Of a stretch of 64,000 bases of DNA, positions 25,974-40,000 are shown one piece after another. The stretch covers positions 24,538,335 to 24,602,334 of the forward strand of contig NC_088788.1 of the NCBI RefSeq assembly GCF_949628265.1, in the 5' to 3' direction. Source of the stretch: Cloeon dipterum. Its lineage: Eukaryota > Arthropoda > Insecta > Ephemeroptera > Baetidae. Each line of letters begins with the position of its first letter. The stretch's first letter is position 1. Below the pieces are notes generated by a model, which saw nothing but the letters and a program-made list of their open reading frames with translations, made no database searches and had not been told where the DNA came from. Both the position numbers and the translations under genes were made by a program.

Positions 25974-28900
25974 ACCCCTCATGAATAGGTTAGCGCGTTC
26001 TTTTCTTGCGTATTATTATAAGCGAAATTCCATTAAGCAGTATATATATTATATAAGTATAGTGAGGAATTAATTTTATAGCATATTATAGCATATAAAT
26101 GACAATGTTTTATTAATAAAATTTATACTCTTTGAATATGGTGCCAGTTGGAGCCGAAATAGGTTATGTTAACTTTCAAGTCCGATTATTTAATGAGCAT
26201 GAGATCTAAAAAAACTACCAGAACACAAGAAATTTAGACAAATGTATTTTAAAAGAGTTAATTAACATTATGTCATTTAAGAAAGTAATCTAAAGGACAT
26301 TTCACGTTAAGTTTTACACGTATTTGTGTTTAGTAAAAGTATTGATTAATTAAAAATCTTGAATTTGAATAACTCATTATTCAAAAGTTTACTTTAGTTT
26401 CTGGGTTTGCAAAATATTACAAAAGTATATTGAAAATACTCCTGGATGTTTTATATTCAGAATATGTGATGTGAAAAGAAGTTTTGTTTTCTGTGTTTTT
26501 GTCCATATACCCAAACAACTTTTTCAGCGATTTTCAATGACCTTAAAACATGTTCAATGAATGAATGCTAACAAATTTTAAAAAATTAATTTTTTATTTT
26601 AATCCTTATTTTACGGGCTGGAAAAAATTAGCGGTTTTACTACATGAGATATTAGTTTATATCACATTCATGCCATAATCCAGGAGGAAAAATGTGTGGA
26701 AATACTGTGAATTTCATAAAATATTTGTTTAGGGTTTTGTCCACTCTATTTCAGTTTTCTTGCATTTTAATTACAAGCTCGAGTGTGAGAGCAACGGTGC
26801 GGTCCCTTTAAAAAGACCGGGCTCATCCCTTCGCGGCATTTGCTGTCTCATGTTACTCGTTCGCGATGTTATAGGGCGCAAATGGCTCGTTGCTAACTTA
26901 GGTTCGAAGCAGGAGTGCCTATCTCAATCAAAGAAACCTATCCCCACAAAAAAATGTGTTGGAACTTAATAGTCTTCCGAATCCTAAAATATTCAAATTA
27001 ATAATATACATTTTATCATGGTTTGTCGATCCTGTGACACGAAAAAATTTACAAAAATATATTATGCAAAACACAGTTGCCTCCGTAAAATTAAATTGAT
27101 ATAACTAACCGAACATTATACAGTATGTAAGCATATGTTATTACCAATAGCTTGCTGTACTACAATCAAAATTTTATATCGCAATCAAAATAATTTTCGC
27201 TGTTGACAGTCTTGTGCGTCTTACTAGGTTTCCCACTTGCGCGCTTGAATTGCAACTGCAACTGAAATAGTTCAATCTGATTGCAGAGCACTAATTCTGT
27301 ACAACTAATCGTTTCGCGTGTCCAGTTCAATTATTTGCGTGAAAGCTGCTTGGTGCACCCTATATATAGCACTTTCTTTCTATCTACTCAAAGCAAAAGA
27401 GTGCTGCCACATATGTGTGTGAGTGGAGAGAGACCCCAGGCCTCGGCTGAGTTCATCATTATCAATGACCTATATCTGTCTCGTTATCTTGCGGTGGTGC
27501 GCGCCAAAGAAACGACACATCATTAGATCTACTTAAATATTGCGTCTAAATATAGGCCTTGTTATTTTTTAGATCACTGAATATTGAAAAGAGATTTTTC
27601 ACGTCCTTCAGAAAGCATTTTAAGCGAACGGTGAGGAAATTTTTATACTTCCTTCCATATATCCGTCGTTCTGGTGAATTTTTTGCTGCTAAGATGGGCT
27701 CATAATTTTCAAAAAATGTGCAGCGAAACGCAATCATTATTGCCATAGTCAGAGGAGGGACAAAAGTAGACTTCCTCGTTGCATTAAGACTTAATAAGAA
27801 AAATAAACAAAATATTTCAATTTAAAGACTCATAGAATATATAAATCTTAGTTATATGCAATGCTGCTCATCCCACGTTCTGTGAAACTTATCAATAAGT
27901 TAAATAATCCCTTCATTTGACTTCGAAAAAAATGAAAAATCAAAATAAGGTTAGTTTAATTATTAATAATTAAATAAATTTATTTTACAGTAATGGCTAC
28001 TCCCATTCGCAAATTAATAAGAACGAGTCAACAACTTATAAAAAGAAAATAATATCACGCGCTCGTATCGTACAGCCACTGCATAGAAACTTGTCTAAGG
28101 GAATATTATAGTCATTGTAAAATCAATTATCAATACTTTAAAAATCCTTCATTGTTTAGTAAATAACAAAAAAAAATCATATATTGTAGTTCATTAAACA
28201 CTGACTTTGTGCACAGCTGATTTGATGATCTGAAAATCAATGTAGCATTAATTAAGAAGCCACGGATTTGTTGGATTGGCAAAAGCATTCGCAGCTCTGT
28301 GGAAGCTTGTTTCGGTCGCATTGAAATTAATAATAGCTTGTTCAACAGAGCAAGAGAATGACAATTAACACATTTTTCGCAACTAGAAGTGCTGCATGTT
28401 TACATAGTTCCGTCGTCGAGCTGGCTGAGGCCAGTGCAGCATTGGCTGCTGTCAGCGAGGAGCCAGAGCTCGCTGCAACTTTTCATTTCGAGCGCGAGTG
28501 CGCCTGCAAAAGCTATTACTATGCAAGCCCGCCCGACGCGAGTGCTCATCTGGTTGCATAATTAGCTGAAAACAAGCAGGCCGTAATGAACGCCCGGCCG
28601 GCGGCGACAATTATTTCCCTGGAAATGTGCACATGATTATTTTTTAACGACGCTGTGTCACTTCAGCCGCGAGGAACAGTTTGCCAGGAGCGGCGGAAAA
28701 CAAGTGGCACTAAAAGGACAAACCACAAACCGCGTCGATAATTTTCCTGATCACGCTGCCCACCGACGCGTTCTGATCATTTCCGTTCCATTTCAGAGAT
28801 TGCAGCGTGGCGCAGATAACCGAAAAATTTTAAGACCGCGCGCGACGACCGCCTACTGCACGCGCATACGGTTTGGTGCACGTGAGCATACCTCGATATG

Positions 28901-30879
28901 TGTTGCCGGGCTTTGGATTGTTCGTCGCAGATAGAGGTGTCGTGCATGGATCAATGCGTGTGTCTGTGTGGTAATAACAGCGGGCTGGCTGGTAGGGTAG
29001 ACACGCGGTGTAGCGGCGCCGTGACCCATGTCCTCGACTGGCCCTCTCCGAATGGTCTGTCTCCGGCGCTCTTTTTCTCTCTCGGCCGGTCGGCCCTCGT
29101 ATCCACCTTAAAGGTTATCTTGATGCAGTTAAAACGGTCGACATACTATTTTCGCCTGCACCCTGATCGATCGGCTGCGATTCAAGAAGAGTGGCATGTG
29201 AATTCTCCAATCTATCGCCAAGTGGTGTATTTGCAACCAAGTACGCAGTAACGGTTTTCGTTTATGTTCTAAATTTAATTATGTGCTAAAGGTTTGACTC
29301 CTGAAATGATAATTTCCAAATTTACTTGAGATAAAATAATTATAGATGACTCATCACTATTTAACACCAATTTCAGTTTCTTGCACAACCCAACGAGTTT
29401 TTTTAGAAATATTGTCTTGAATGTATGACGTGCTCCGCCCGTCCGCGATGCACCCATTTGAAAGAACATCAATTGTCAAAATGCCTTGCCGCTGAAGTCT
29501 TTCGCCGTGCATTCACCGCATGCCTGAGAGTCCCAGGACGTTCGGCAAGAAAGGTGAGTCGGCGGTGAGTCCATGCAGATTGCTCCGTATCTTCTTGAGT
29601 CCAAGTGGCTAGTTGGAATTATTCCGCCTCCAAACACGGCTTTTCTTTAAACCAACACTTAACTGACTAAATATTTTAAAACAGCAATGCACCACTCTGC
29701 CCCTTGCCCGGTTTATTTTCGATTTGATTACCTATTATGTCTAACTTTTTGGTTAAATAATTTTTTTTTAATTTTATGAAGTTGAGAAAATTGGTTTGAT
29801 TTCAATTTGAATCAATTTTTTGGTCAAAAATTGGATTCGTCCCCATTGTGTCAGTTTTGCTTTAAATGCTATATGAGAAATCTTAATTTTTGAAGATGAT
29901 ATCAATAAAGACCATATTTAATTCATCCTCGTCCTTAAGGAAAAACGAAATAACAAAAATGGCGTTTGGAAACAGAGGAAAAAATTAGTCGGTGGGTTTA
30001 TGCAAAAAATAGTATTTCAAACAAAAATTCCGTAACAGGCTGTTCCAAAGGTGATTTAACTTCAAAGCTATTTGCCAACAAAGGCAGCTTACAATTTAAC
30101 TTTTTAACCTCTGCTCAGCATATCCTGTAGGCTATGAGTTCACCAAGTCTCAATAACACCGCCGAGTGGCTTTTCCCCTAAAGCCGATCGAAAGGTACTC
30201 AAGCCAGCAAGTTTAGTGCGAGTTCTAGGAGAATAAAATACCGGATTAAAAATCTTCTTTTTATTTCATTTTAGGCCAGTGTGGGCTATAAACTGCAGCC
30301 CTAATCCATAAACACAAAGTCACTTTCTTGGTGGGTGAAGGCAAAACTAATACAATTCTATGAGCTCTTGTCCTGCCAAATACATTTACGTAATATACCA
30401 AAAATAGCTCCTTGGATATTCATGCTGTTTGTTTATTTTTTTTTTAAAAAAAGATAAACTTGTACGTCAAGAAACGAATTTATCTTATAAACGATACAAT
30501 TCTCTGGTTGTTTAGATTAGCTGAAATAGAGGGTGTGAAAATGAAAATCGTTGAGAAAGCGATCCCAAGACCGGATCAATGATGATTGCGAGCCTGCTCG
30601 CTCTTGTAGGGGCTCATGCAGCAAAAGCGAGTACTTAATCATAATAAGCAGCAAGACATGTGAGGCGCATTTCACATAGAGAGCGGGCGAACTCTGCCGG
30701 AGCTGCTTGAGAAATTCTCAATGCATATTGATTAGCGATTCATCAAACGACACGCCGCCTCACACCCCATCAAAAACGAGACTTTATGATCCGCATCACC
30801 TCACCAAAGCCTTAACAGCTGCTGCTGCGCAAATATTTGGCCTACCGAGGGTGTGTAAAGAGGCAATGATTTTGGATCT
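25974..30879. other. Gene-free stretch with GC-richer islands
   Basis: No coding exon is supported. AT-rich DNA alternates with GC-richer islands at about 26760-26960, 27230-27520 and 28360-29260. The island at 27230-27520 has a TATATATA box near 27360 on the plus strand, so an unseen transcript cannot be excluded. ORFs in the islands show no family resemblance, splice structure or domain. Confidence 0.4.
30101..30166 (+). repeat. Dispersed repeat, copy 2
   Basis: The partner of 14845-14909 (see that entry), with the same order of blocks: TTTTTAACCTC, GCTCAGCAT, GGCTATGAG, GCCGAG. Confidence 0.45.
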
Positions 30880-30881
30880 TA

Positions 30882-33024
30882 CCCGCATAAAAAAATATCG
30901 CCTGAGAATGTTCTAAGAATATACCGACTTCGCCCAGGATTAATCTAAAAAATTAATTATATATGAACTTATGATACGGTTTTTCGTGATACTGGATTAA
31001 TCTGTAGATTAATTTAAGAGAATATCCTTAGAATGTTCCAGGATTATTCTGCCGGGGTTTGTTTCAAAAAGCTCTAAAGAATGATCCTAGAACATTCTCA
31101 GAATATACTTATGGATTAATCTTTGGATTGTTCTAGGATTAATATTTAGCGTATCAAATCTTAACTTTGGATTATTCTTTGAGGATAATCTAAGAATGTT
31201 CTTAGGTGATTCTAATATCATTTTAAGGTTAACATAGATTGTGACAAAAATTATCCCCAAATTATTCTTAAAATTACCCTCAGATTGTTCCTAGAATATT
31301 TCAAAATCTGTTATTTCTATTACTACGATATAATTGGGAATTATTTAAATAATAACAAACTTATTCAGTTAAATTTTTAAAATTTATTTGTTTTTAATCA
31401 TATCAGGTACAAAATTTTCTCTCATTCGATGCCAGCACCGCCAATCTTGAAGCCCAAACTGCAGAACTTAAACGATTGTATCTTTTCCCGTCGTGCAAAA
31501 CAGCTGCGGACGGCTTGAAGCTAAAAAAAGGGAGCGACTCATAGAAAAAAATAAATAAAAGCTTTTTTCAATTAGCTGTGCTTGGAAAATGGAAGGTAGA
31601 AGTATGTCAAGTTCATGCATAATATTTTTCCATTTTCCAAGCGAAGCCAATTGAATCGTAATGTGTAATCAAAATTCTCGAAAGCGTACAAAAAACGCGA
31701 CCGCGATTTACGTGGAAAAATTACATTTTTCATCACCGATTTACAGTTTCCGCCACCCAAACTTATTTATAGGGTTCTAATTAAGAACATTTAGGACTGG
31801 AGAAGATCCCATATCAAAATATTGGTGGCGAAAACTGCATAAGTAGCGGCGAAAAGTGTAATTTTACAATAAAACCGTTGGATTTCAAAGTTGCGCGATC
31901 TGTTCTAATTTCTTTGGACGCTAATCTATAAAATGGGACTTACCCTGTTAACCGCCAGATCCAGGCCATCCGTCCAAGTCTGCGGGACGTCCGTGTTGTC
32001 CCTTACTGGCGGCGTCCGGCGTCCTGCGTCCGTTAATAACTTTAACTTTGAACGGCGGTTGACCGTTGACGCGTTAGACAAAGAGAGCGAGGCAGGATTT
32101 TGTAAGTCTCTTGCTGCTGCCACCGCCCGTCGCCCCTCCCCCGCTCCACAACAGAGGCAGGCAGCAGGCATTCCATGCAAGTGCGTGCATGCATGTGCAG
32201 CCGCCGCTACCACGCGCACACTAAAATCGCCCTTTTAACCCTTTTTTGTCCTTCTGATTTTTTATTCAAATTGGCCCGTTTGTCGGTAGCATTAATTAAG
32301 ACTCCTTGTGTTAAGAAATTAATTTATTCAATCGCATTTATGATTTTTACCCTTTTTAATCCGGGCAGATTCTTTGAAAAATAAAGGCATCATAATTTTG
32401 TATCAGATAATGAAAAAGGTTTAGGTTTTAATATTAAAATATAATCCATCGACTTAATTACAAAATATTTCCTAGAAAAATATTTTTTGTGATATTATTC
32501 ATATTATTTAACAATATGGCAGTTAATTTTCTTGATTAAATTATGTTTCATATTTAATTTTGTTTTTAATTTTAAGAAAAATATCGAAGTTATTCTCTTT
32601 TAGGGTTTTTTAAAGAATATTCTTGGAACATTAAAAAAATATTTTTGGATTAATCTCAGAATGATCCATAGAATAATCTGGGGATATTCTATTAACTATA
32701 TTCAAATTGCCCCTTTGGGATTATTCTAGGGATATTCTTGTAAATTAATCTCTAGATTGACTTTAAAACATTTTAAGGTTAATCTGGATTCATTATAAGA
32801 AAATTCCAAAAATTATTTCTTTAGATTAATCTCAGAATGATCTAAAGAATAATCTGAGAATATTTTTTTAGATTAATCTCTAGATTGATCTTAAACATTC
32901 ATAGATTAATCTCGATTAATACAGTATTCATCCTGGATCATTTTTTCGGATTAATTTTTTCGGGTAAATTTTGATTAATCTAAGATTATTCCGGATATTC
33001 CTGGGTTATATTTTTTTATGCGGG
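30882..33024. mobile_element. TA-flanked foldback-like DNA element
   Basis: Perfect 17-bp terminal inverted repeats, CCCGCATAAAAAAATAT at 30882-30898 and its reverse complement at 33008-33024, with a TA dinucleotide on each outer side (30880-30881 and 33025-33026). Arms of roughly 430-450 bp on each side are built from many diverged copies of short motifs such as GATTAATCT, AGAATATTC and GGATTATTCT. The central 1.2 kb is unrelated and includes a GC-rich part (about 31930-32240). This plan (simple-repeat arms around a unique loop) recalls foldback elements; the TA target would also fit a nonautonomous Tc1/mariner-like element. No transposase is seen. Confidence 0.75.
31568..31654 (+). other. 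Strong RNA-hairpin-forming inverted repeat
   Basis: Two 27-nt arms (31568-31594 and 31628-31654) are complementary at 24 of 27 positions, with a 33-nt loop. A 15-bp uninterrupted block (GCTTGGAAAATGGAA) lies next to the loop. The size and small internal mismatches resemble a microRNA precursor, but it lies inside the loop of the TA-flanked element, so a nested miniature element is as likely. I do not recognise a known microRNA seed. Confidence 0.5.
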
Positions 33025-33026
33025 TA

Positions 33027-35151
33027 TATTTTCTTCTAGTTAAAGATTTAATGTTTCAAAACTGTATTTTATTGCTTTTTTAAGTGGAATAAGAGCAACT
33101 GTATTTTTACGCATGTACGAATAAGATCAAACCATCTTTCGAATTGTTTCTGTTTGCGTTCCACTTGCTTTTTATAGAAAAATTGCAATCATCAGACTTG
33201 CCTCCAAGGGTTGATTTTTACATTCAATAAAGCTAACTCGTTTCGCCTGCAGTGCTTTTAAAAGGAATGAAGGAAAAGTCAAAGGAAACGAAAGAGCAGC
33301 ACACGAACCAGCGCCGGCTTCGATTGACTGGCAGTGTTTATTTGCGCAGTCCGCTCCTCGATTTCCGTTCCAGGGTGTTCGCGAGAAATTAAGCCCGGTG
33401 CGCTGCAAAACCAATATGAAATGGAACCAAGCTAAGCTCTCTCACAATCAGCACTCTGTGCCTTGGCCGCCCGCCCGCCCGCCCGTCCGCCCGTCCGCCA
33501 CACCGCTATACCAGCCCAGCTGCAGACAGGTGATGGGAAATGCTGATTTATTGCGGCGAGTCTTAACCCAGCGTGCTAATTTACAAGCGGGGCTCGCCGT
33601 GCGCACCTTTAATGCCCGCTGAGCACGCAATTTAATGGGTTAACCCACTCGTCCGAATTCTCGCCAGCTCGACGCGTCGATATCTCACTCAATAATTGAA
33701 TAGTTTTCCATTTGATTTTCCTCGTCGTGTGCTTTCTACTCGTGCATTTTTACACCGACAAGCCTCACAGTTTGGTTCAGGATTTCTTGCCCAGATATGC
33801 AAATTTGAGTTATGTAACGAGCATCTCTCGTGTCTCGCATGGTGATCAATCTTTGGATTTTTATCTGGCTTTTGATATTTATGACCTTCAAAATCCTCTG
33901 CGCGCTGTGTCTATAACAAAGCAGTTTGTTTGACACTCTCTTATTTTATTTCATTTAATGGTTAACTACTGTTACCAATTTTAGTAGATTCGAAGATTAC
34001 GATTCCATGATCATAAATATGGTCAGCTGCCGTTCGACAATTAGATATCAGATAGTATAAATTACTAAAATAAACTGTTTTATGTCAAGTTACATTTTGA
34101 GCTGCTTATGTAACTTACAATTAGTTAATTTATTATTTCATCTGAGAATTGAGTATGGTGGTGTTTTTACCACCAGCTGTTGAATCGCGAATAAAAATAT
34201 GTTTTTGTGTTTATTATTTATTATTATTTATTCCCCATTCACAAATACACCAACTTATTTGTCACAAATTAAAAATTCCAAACACAAGTTAAGATTGAGT
34301 AAGTATAATATTTTCTGATTTAGAATGCAAATCCAACCAAGTATGTTGTATCGGATAAATTTTAGCCTTTCATGCAACCACAACATTTAATAAATATTTG
34401 TAATTTTAAATGTGCATTGGCAATTTAATCTTCTATAAACCCCCATTGCAGATAAATAAAACCAGGCTCTGAATTTTATTCTCGTTAGAATAAGCCTTCA
34501 TGAAAAGCACGTGAAAACTATAGGTTACATATAAATATTATCAAAGGCACACTTTTGCATTTCCATTGAGTCGACAAAAACATTTAAAAATAGAAGAACT
34601 AAAATAAATATATAAATAAACTTTGTCTCCCAACAAATGGATATCAAACAATTCAGCTTCAAATCGAGTGGTAATTTATTTTTCTCCTGAGGCAAATTAG
34701 CTCCTGAAGGGCGCGCGGTCCGCAAAACGGTTTAGCACGGTGAAAATAATCGCGCTAATTGCAATCACGGTGGGATTTGCCCCGAACCAGAGTGTTAGTT
34801 GTGTTGTTGTGCGGTGAGAAGAAGCGAGCGAACGGGTTAGTTAGTTGGTTTATTCATAGCAGAATGCACACGTGAATCGCAAACTGATGTTTGTTGGGCG
34901 AACAAAAGCTCCGCCCATACAGTTGAGGCTGGCAGTCTGGCGGCTGGGGTGGGTGGATGAAATATCGATCGATACATTTCTCAGCCTCTCGTGTATTAAA
35001 CACAGAGGGTCCAGCTATCTGCCGCTACGAATCTAGAAGACTAGGACAATTGATGAGGGCTTATTGTGAGCCAGCTTGGCCCGACGAGTTGGTGACTGAC
35101 TGCCTCTGGCGGAGAACAGATTTCGCCCGAGACGCGTAAACAGCTGCAGCC

Positions 35152-35218
<67 letters not shown>

Positions 35219-38200
35219 CCGAAGCTGTGGAGCAGGGAGGGTAGCCCGCCGCCGGCTGGCAGCTTTTCTTGCCGACCAAGCTTTTTCCACAATGGATCTT
35301 TGCTCTGGTCCACGAGCAGGAGCAGGAGGACATACGGCGACCTTCGATTCCATGAATGGAGGCATACTTTTTATGCTCCATAAAATCCAATTGGGACCAA
35401 GTCTTACTTATTTAATGAGATAAATTGCGTCACCAAAATGACTGAATGCCTCAATATCAGCGAGAAAAATTGTATACATAAAAATTTCGTGCTATCCCAC
35501 AGGTTGGTAAATAAAATTTCAATAATTCAAATATTGGGTTAAGTTTTATTGGAAACTCACTTTAAAATAGGCACTCTGGCTTGGAATTTCTTTTTCAAAA
35601 ATGCTTTTTGAAAAAATGAGTCCAGTCGATCCATCAAAGCTTGACTCGTTAAAAATGCTGCAAAGTATGCAAATTTGCAAAACGATTTCACATGCATATT
35701 CATGATTGCCGCATATTTGCTATCAGATAATCAGCATCCATCATCAGATGGGCTAAACATCAAGGTCGATTAGATAGCGCTGGCAGAGCGTGTGATAACA
35801 GCACTTGGTGAGTGCGGGGACGGAAAAGTCGGAAGGGCCCCTCGCGCGGCCGTGGGCAATGTGTCCACTGGCCGAATTGATAAAATGTGAAAAACGCTGG
35901 GCGCGCTGGGAACAACGGTCAGCACGCAGGAAATAATAAACGGGCTCTAAGCTGTGATATTCCGGCTCATTGCGATGAGCGCACATGCATGCGAAATACA
36001 TATTTTATACGCCACATGGGAAGAGACGAAAACGGCCGGCCGACTGGCAGCCCGAGAGCACAATTTATCTGCTCAAACAGCTCTGCAGTCATTGTCGCTT
36101 ATTCGTATTCGTGGCTGCTGTGTTTTAACTGTTTGCGGCGTAATTTAAGCCCTGTGTCATATAATACTTTTTTATTCGCAACTTGTACAGTGGTTGAGTT
36201 TATGAGTATCACAATTATCGCTTTGTGGTTTTAACACTTGAACAAGAGGATAAATTTTCACCCGGTATCCCCAGAATATTTTATATTTGAAAAACTTGAT
36301 TATCTTGAAAACGAAAAAAAGACATGCTAAGTTTTAGGTTTTTCCTATTATACAAAAAAATCGAGGCAGTTCAGTAAAGTGAATAAGGTTGGATAGAGCT
36401 TTTTCTATTAACAATTTCTATGTTGAAAGAAGGTACATTTTTATCCATATTAGCGCAGTGGACTTTTTTATTTTCCACTCTCAGTTTTGTGAGTTTTTTG
36501 AGTAACGTTATACGCAGGAGGAAAATTCATTAACTGTGTCCGCAATCGCCAGCCCACCAACAAAAGCCACTTGAAGAGTCATTGCCGACGAAAAAGTCTT
36601 AAAATGTTGCGCACGCGAGAGAAAAGAAACAGCAGGAGACGGATTTCAAGGGCGCAATTCATCTGCACCGCCAGCCCTTTGGAGCATTTGACCCACAACA
36701 GTTTTTGGCCCGCTTTGTGTGTTTTATGTTGACGAATATTATATTTTAGCGTGTCGCCTGCCATTCATAAAACGCGACTCTTTCTTGAATGCGAACTGAT
36801 ATTTTTTGGGCATTCAGCTGGCATGAGTGTTTGCCGAGGAAATGAGATAAAAAAGCAAAAAATTAAATCAGACACTGCGAAACCCGGTTTGACAATTTAT
36901 ATTTATTATAATTATTATTTTACCTCGCTCATGAGCGATGCATAAATATAATGGATATATTGAACCAATCAATTCTCATATCTATTGATTGCAACCAATG
37001 TAAATAAAGGTTAAAATTGGGTTTAAGATTTCTATATACCTATATTCAACTACATTATTCGTCATTTGAATAATCAAGTCAAACTTGAATATGTCCTTAA
37101 AAAATACCCGTCTGCGGCATCTTCAAGACAAGCTCAAGTGAATTATCATTTTTTTCCTCTTTTAAATTGTTAGTAAAATATGACAGAGAATTTACAATGT
37201 TCTTGAATTGACATTCATGCGCATTTGTGTAAAAATAAAAATGTCAGCGTGCGGTCATCGTTTGGTTCTGAATGGACACTACGTTATTAAAGAACTTTCG
37301 GTCCAATGTCTTTTTTATAGTCGCATTTTTATGGCGTGGTAGGCAATTTCACATTGGAGCGCGCACGCCGGCCAGCCCACGCGGTGAAAGGTTTGCCTGG
37401 TAATGTGTGTCGCCAAGTACTAATGATCACGTACAAAACGTGCCCCGTTGCCACAAATTCAGCGAATTCCGTCGCACGTGGAATTACATTTTCTGCGAAT
37501 CGCTTCTTGACGAGAATTCTACGGGAGGATTGTTTTGCGCTGAAAATCAGCTCGAATTCAATTCTGGGAAAAGTAAAGCTTGCAAAGAATACCATCTGTT
37601 TACATTGCTCAAGAGAGAAATGTCGATGCAACTTGAGCGTATGCTACCACATTTTTAGGAAGTTCGGATTTGAATGTTGTTAGTCTTGGGTATACGGGAT
37701 TAATCAATGCAGCGTGCATATGTTAACTGATTAAAAGTCCGCGACGATTGTGATGCACGTTTTCATTGATTGATGCCTTGAAATCGACACTTTTCGCGAT
37801 AAATATTATTTGCCTCGCTCATACCATTATTTGTATTTATTTTTCATTCTTAATAAAAATATGTTGATTCGTTTATAACGGTTTATGGTATTTAAAATAC
37901 TTCCCGTTGAATAATTGCGTTGAACTAGTTCTACCGAGAGAGGAGAGGTTGCTCCTCTCGCATGTAAAAAATTAATAGAGAGCACCTAAATTTTTAGTTC
38001 ACGTTGTTACGACGCGATGTTGATACTGGCGCTACAAAAACTTTTATCACAAATATTAATTTACATATCACAAACCGGTATATTTATGGGATACTTATTG
38101 TTTTTCTAGATAAAAAATGCCATTTTGTATTAAAAAGTCTCATAGATTTTTATCTTGTTTAAGCTTCTTTTGGTGACAAATTTAAAAACAAAATCTAAAA

Positions 38201-40000
38201 TACGCACTATTTTTAAAAATATTCTACCTCGATATTATTTAATTTTTCATTCTTGAATACCGAGGAGAATTAAACGCAATTTTGGTGCAGCTTGATTTAC
38301 AGTATTTAAACTTCTATTCATTCAACACTTTTTAAAGTTATTACCAAGTTTAAGGTGTTGAATGAACTGGACACCATAAACAAACAACTCGAAAATTCCG
38401 TCTTAAGATACGTCCTCATTCCTCATCATGCATATTGCTGTAAAGGTTGAATCCAGGTTGAGCACGATTCTTTTTAATAATATCAGCGGTGCTGGGTCAT
38501 CCTCCTCGTGCACCTATTGTTTGGCATGTTGGCCTCGATCCAAAAGCAGCTGGGTGAAATTTACGAAATTTACATGGTCTCGCGACACCAATTCTCGTCT
38601 CTTGGGCTTCTGTCAAAGCAGTGTATGCTGTTCTTGCAGCGGCACCCCCGACTCGCAAAAACTCTCTTCGCGCGAGGAAAAGTTCGGCACCGTTTTCCTC
38701 ATCCTTGCAGTATGGGCAAAAAGGGCATACACCAAGGGCGCAATATTGCTGTCTGCAGGTTTTGCCGAGTGGAATAAAAATTGCAATAAACTAGTGTTTG
38801 CAACCGCGCGCTACCTTTTGTACACACTTCCTGCTAAAAACTTTGCCCATCCACGAAGAAAAAGTTTTCCGCCCGCATTTTGTTTATTCTAGCACCTATG
38901 CTTCTGCAGTTTGTCCCATTTGGAAACTAAGTCTAAATAAATAACAAAGCAGTTAGCAGTTAGCCGCTGCGAGGAGCTGCATTAAAATTTGAGCTTGTCA
39001 TCACAAGGAGGTATTAGTTGGGCTGCTTGTTTGAGTTAACGACAGTTCTGGGCCTGCTCGGCAGTTTGCCTCCAAAAGTGGCCGAGGGAGCCTCCAGCAT
39101 ACTTTCTGGCATTAATATAAATTACTGCAGGTCCCCACGGACGACGTGGTGTCATAATTATTGGCACGTTTTCAGGGGGTCCTAAGAACGACGCCAAGGA
39201 AAAGCAGACACAATCTAGGTCGACGTGATGCCAAATATATGGGCTTTTGATTTGAATTATATCAAAGAGTGCATTTTTTTATTGCTTCTGAAATTTAAAA
39301 GTACATTAAAAAGGTACTTATCTTCAGTGTATGGAACAGTCGCAAACAATTTTAACTGCCTGATTATTACATATTGATTTGTATTTGAAAAAATGTATTA
39401 GTTTTAAGAGGCTGCTACATCCAAAACACTTTATTTTGAGCCTATTGTATAGCATCTGAGGAGTTGAGAATTTAAGACGATCGCCTTTTTAACTTCCTTT
39501 TGGAGCATTTTAAGTGCTGAAAAAACATTCTACTTGGTCTACTTGTAATCATTTTCTTTAAATTTTGCAATTTCGGCAGTTGTTCTCAAGATGAATATAG
39601 GCATCCTTATATAAAGTGCATTTTATCAACAGGTAAAATAACTCATTTATAAACTCCGTCCATAAACTCATTATGTACGGCGTATTTGGCAAAAATCCCT
39701 TGCAAAAAGTAAGCGAAAATCTGTTGAAAAGGCTCTAATCATATAAAATAGTCTTCTGCAGCGCAAATCTTGTCATAAATCTCCAAGTCGTCTTTAGGAA
39801 GCATTTTTATCCTATTATTCAAAATTTATTGAGAAGGGAAATAATTAAAATAAATTGAGATTTGCCTCATATTAAAGCATTGATCCTATGGAAACCCTTT
39901 CGCTAGTGGATTATTATGCGGGAGCTGCAGCCCAGAAATAACGAGAGCGTCATTCGATTCTCCAAGAAATTAGTTCCATTTATCAGGGAGAAACAATGGT
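33027..40000. other. Gene-free stretch with GC-richer islands
   Basis: No gene supported. Islands of higher GC stand out at about 33230-33680 (with a CCGC-type run near 33468-33500), 34680-35370, 35760-36240, 36530-36800, 37320-37640 and 38480-38900. A short hairpin with 12-bp perfect arms (TTCATTCAACAC) lies at 38317-38366. The longest ORF (38428-38892, plus) has no recognisable domain or splice context. Confidence 0.4.
35153..35218. repeat. (CT)n microsatellite
   Basis: About 65 bp of CT dinucleotide with a few TTT interruptions. On the minus strand it reads as an Arg-Glu repeat, which explains several spurious ORFs here. On the minus strand it is GA-repeat DNA, a possible GAGA-factor type site. 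Confidence 0.95.

Noticed and set aside
35033-35390. Three overlapping ORFs of about 100 residues with Arg-Glu repeats
   Set aside because: They are created by the CT microsatellite, which stays open in all frames.
38428-38892. A 154-residue plus-strand ORF in the gene-free region
   Set aside because: No domain, signal or splice context, and a second overlapping frame is also open there.
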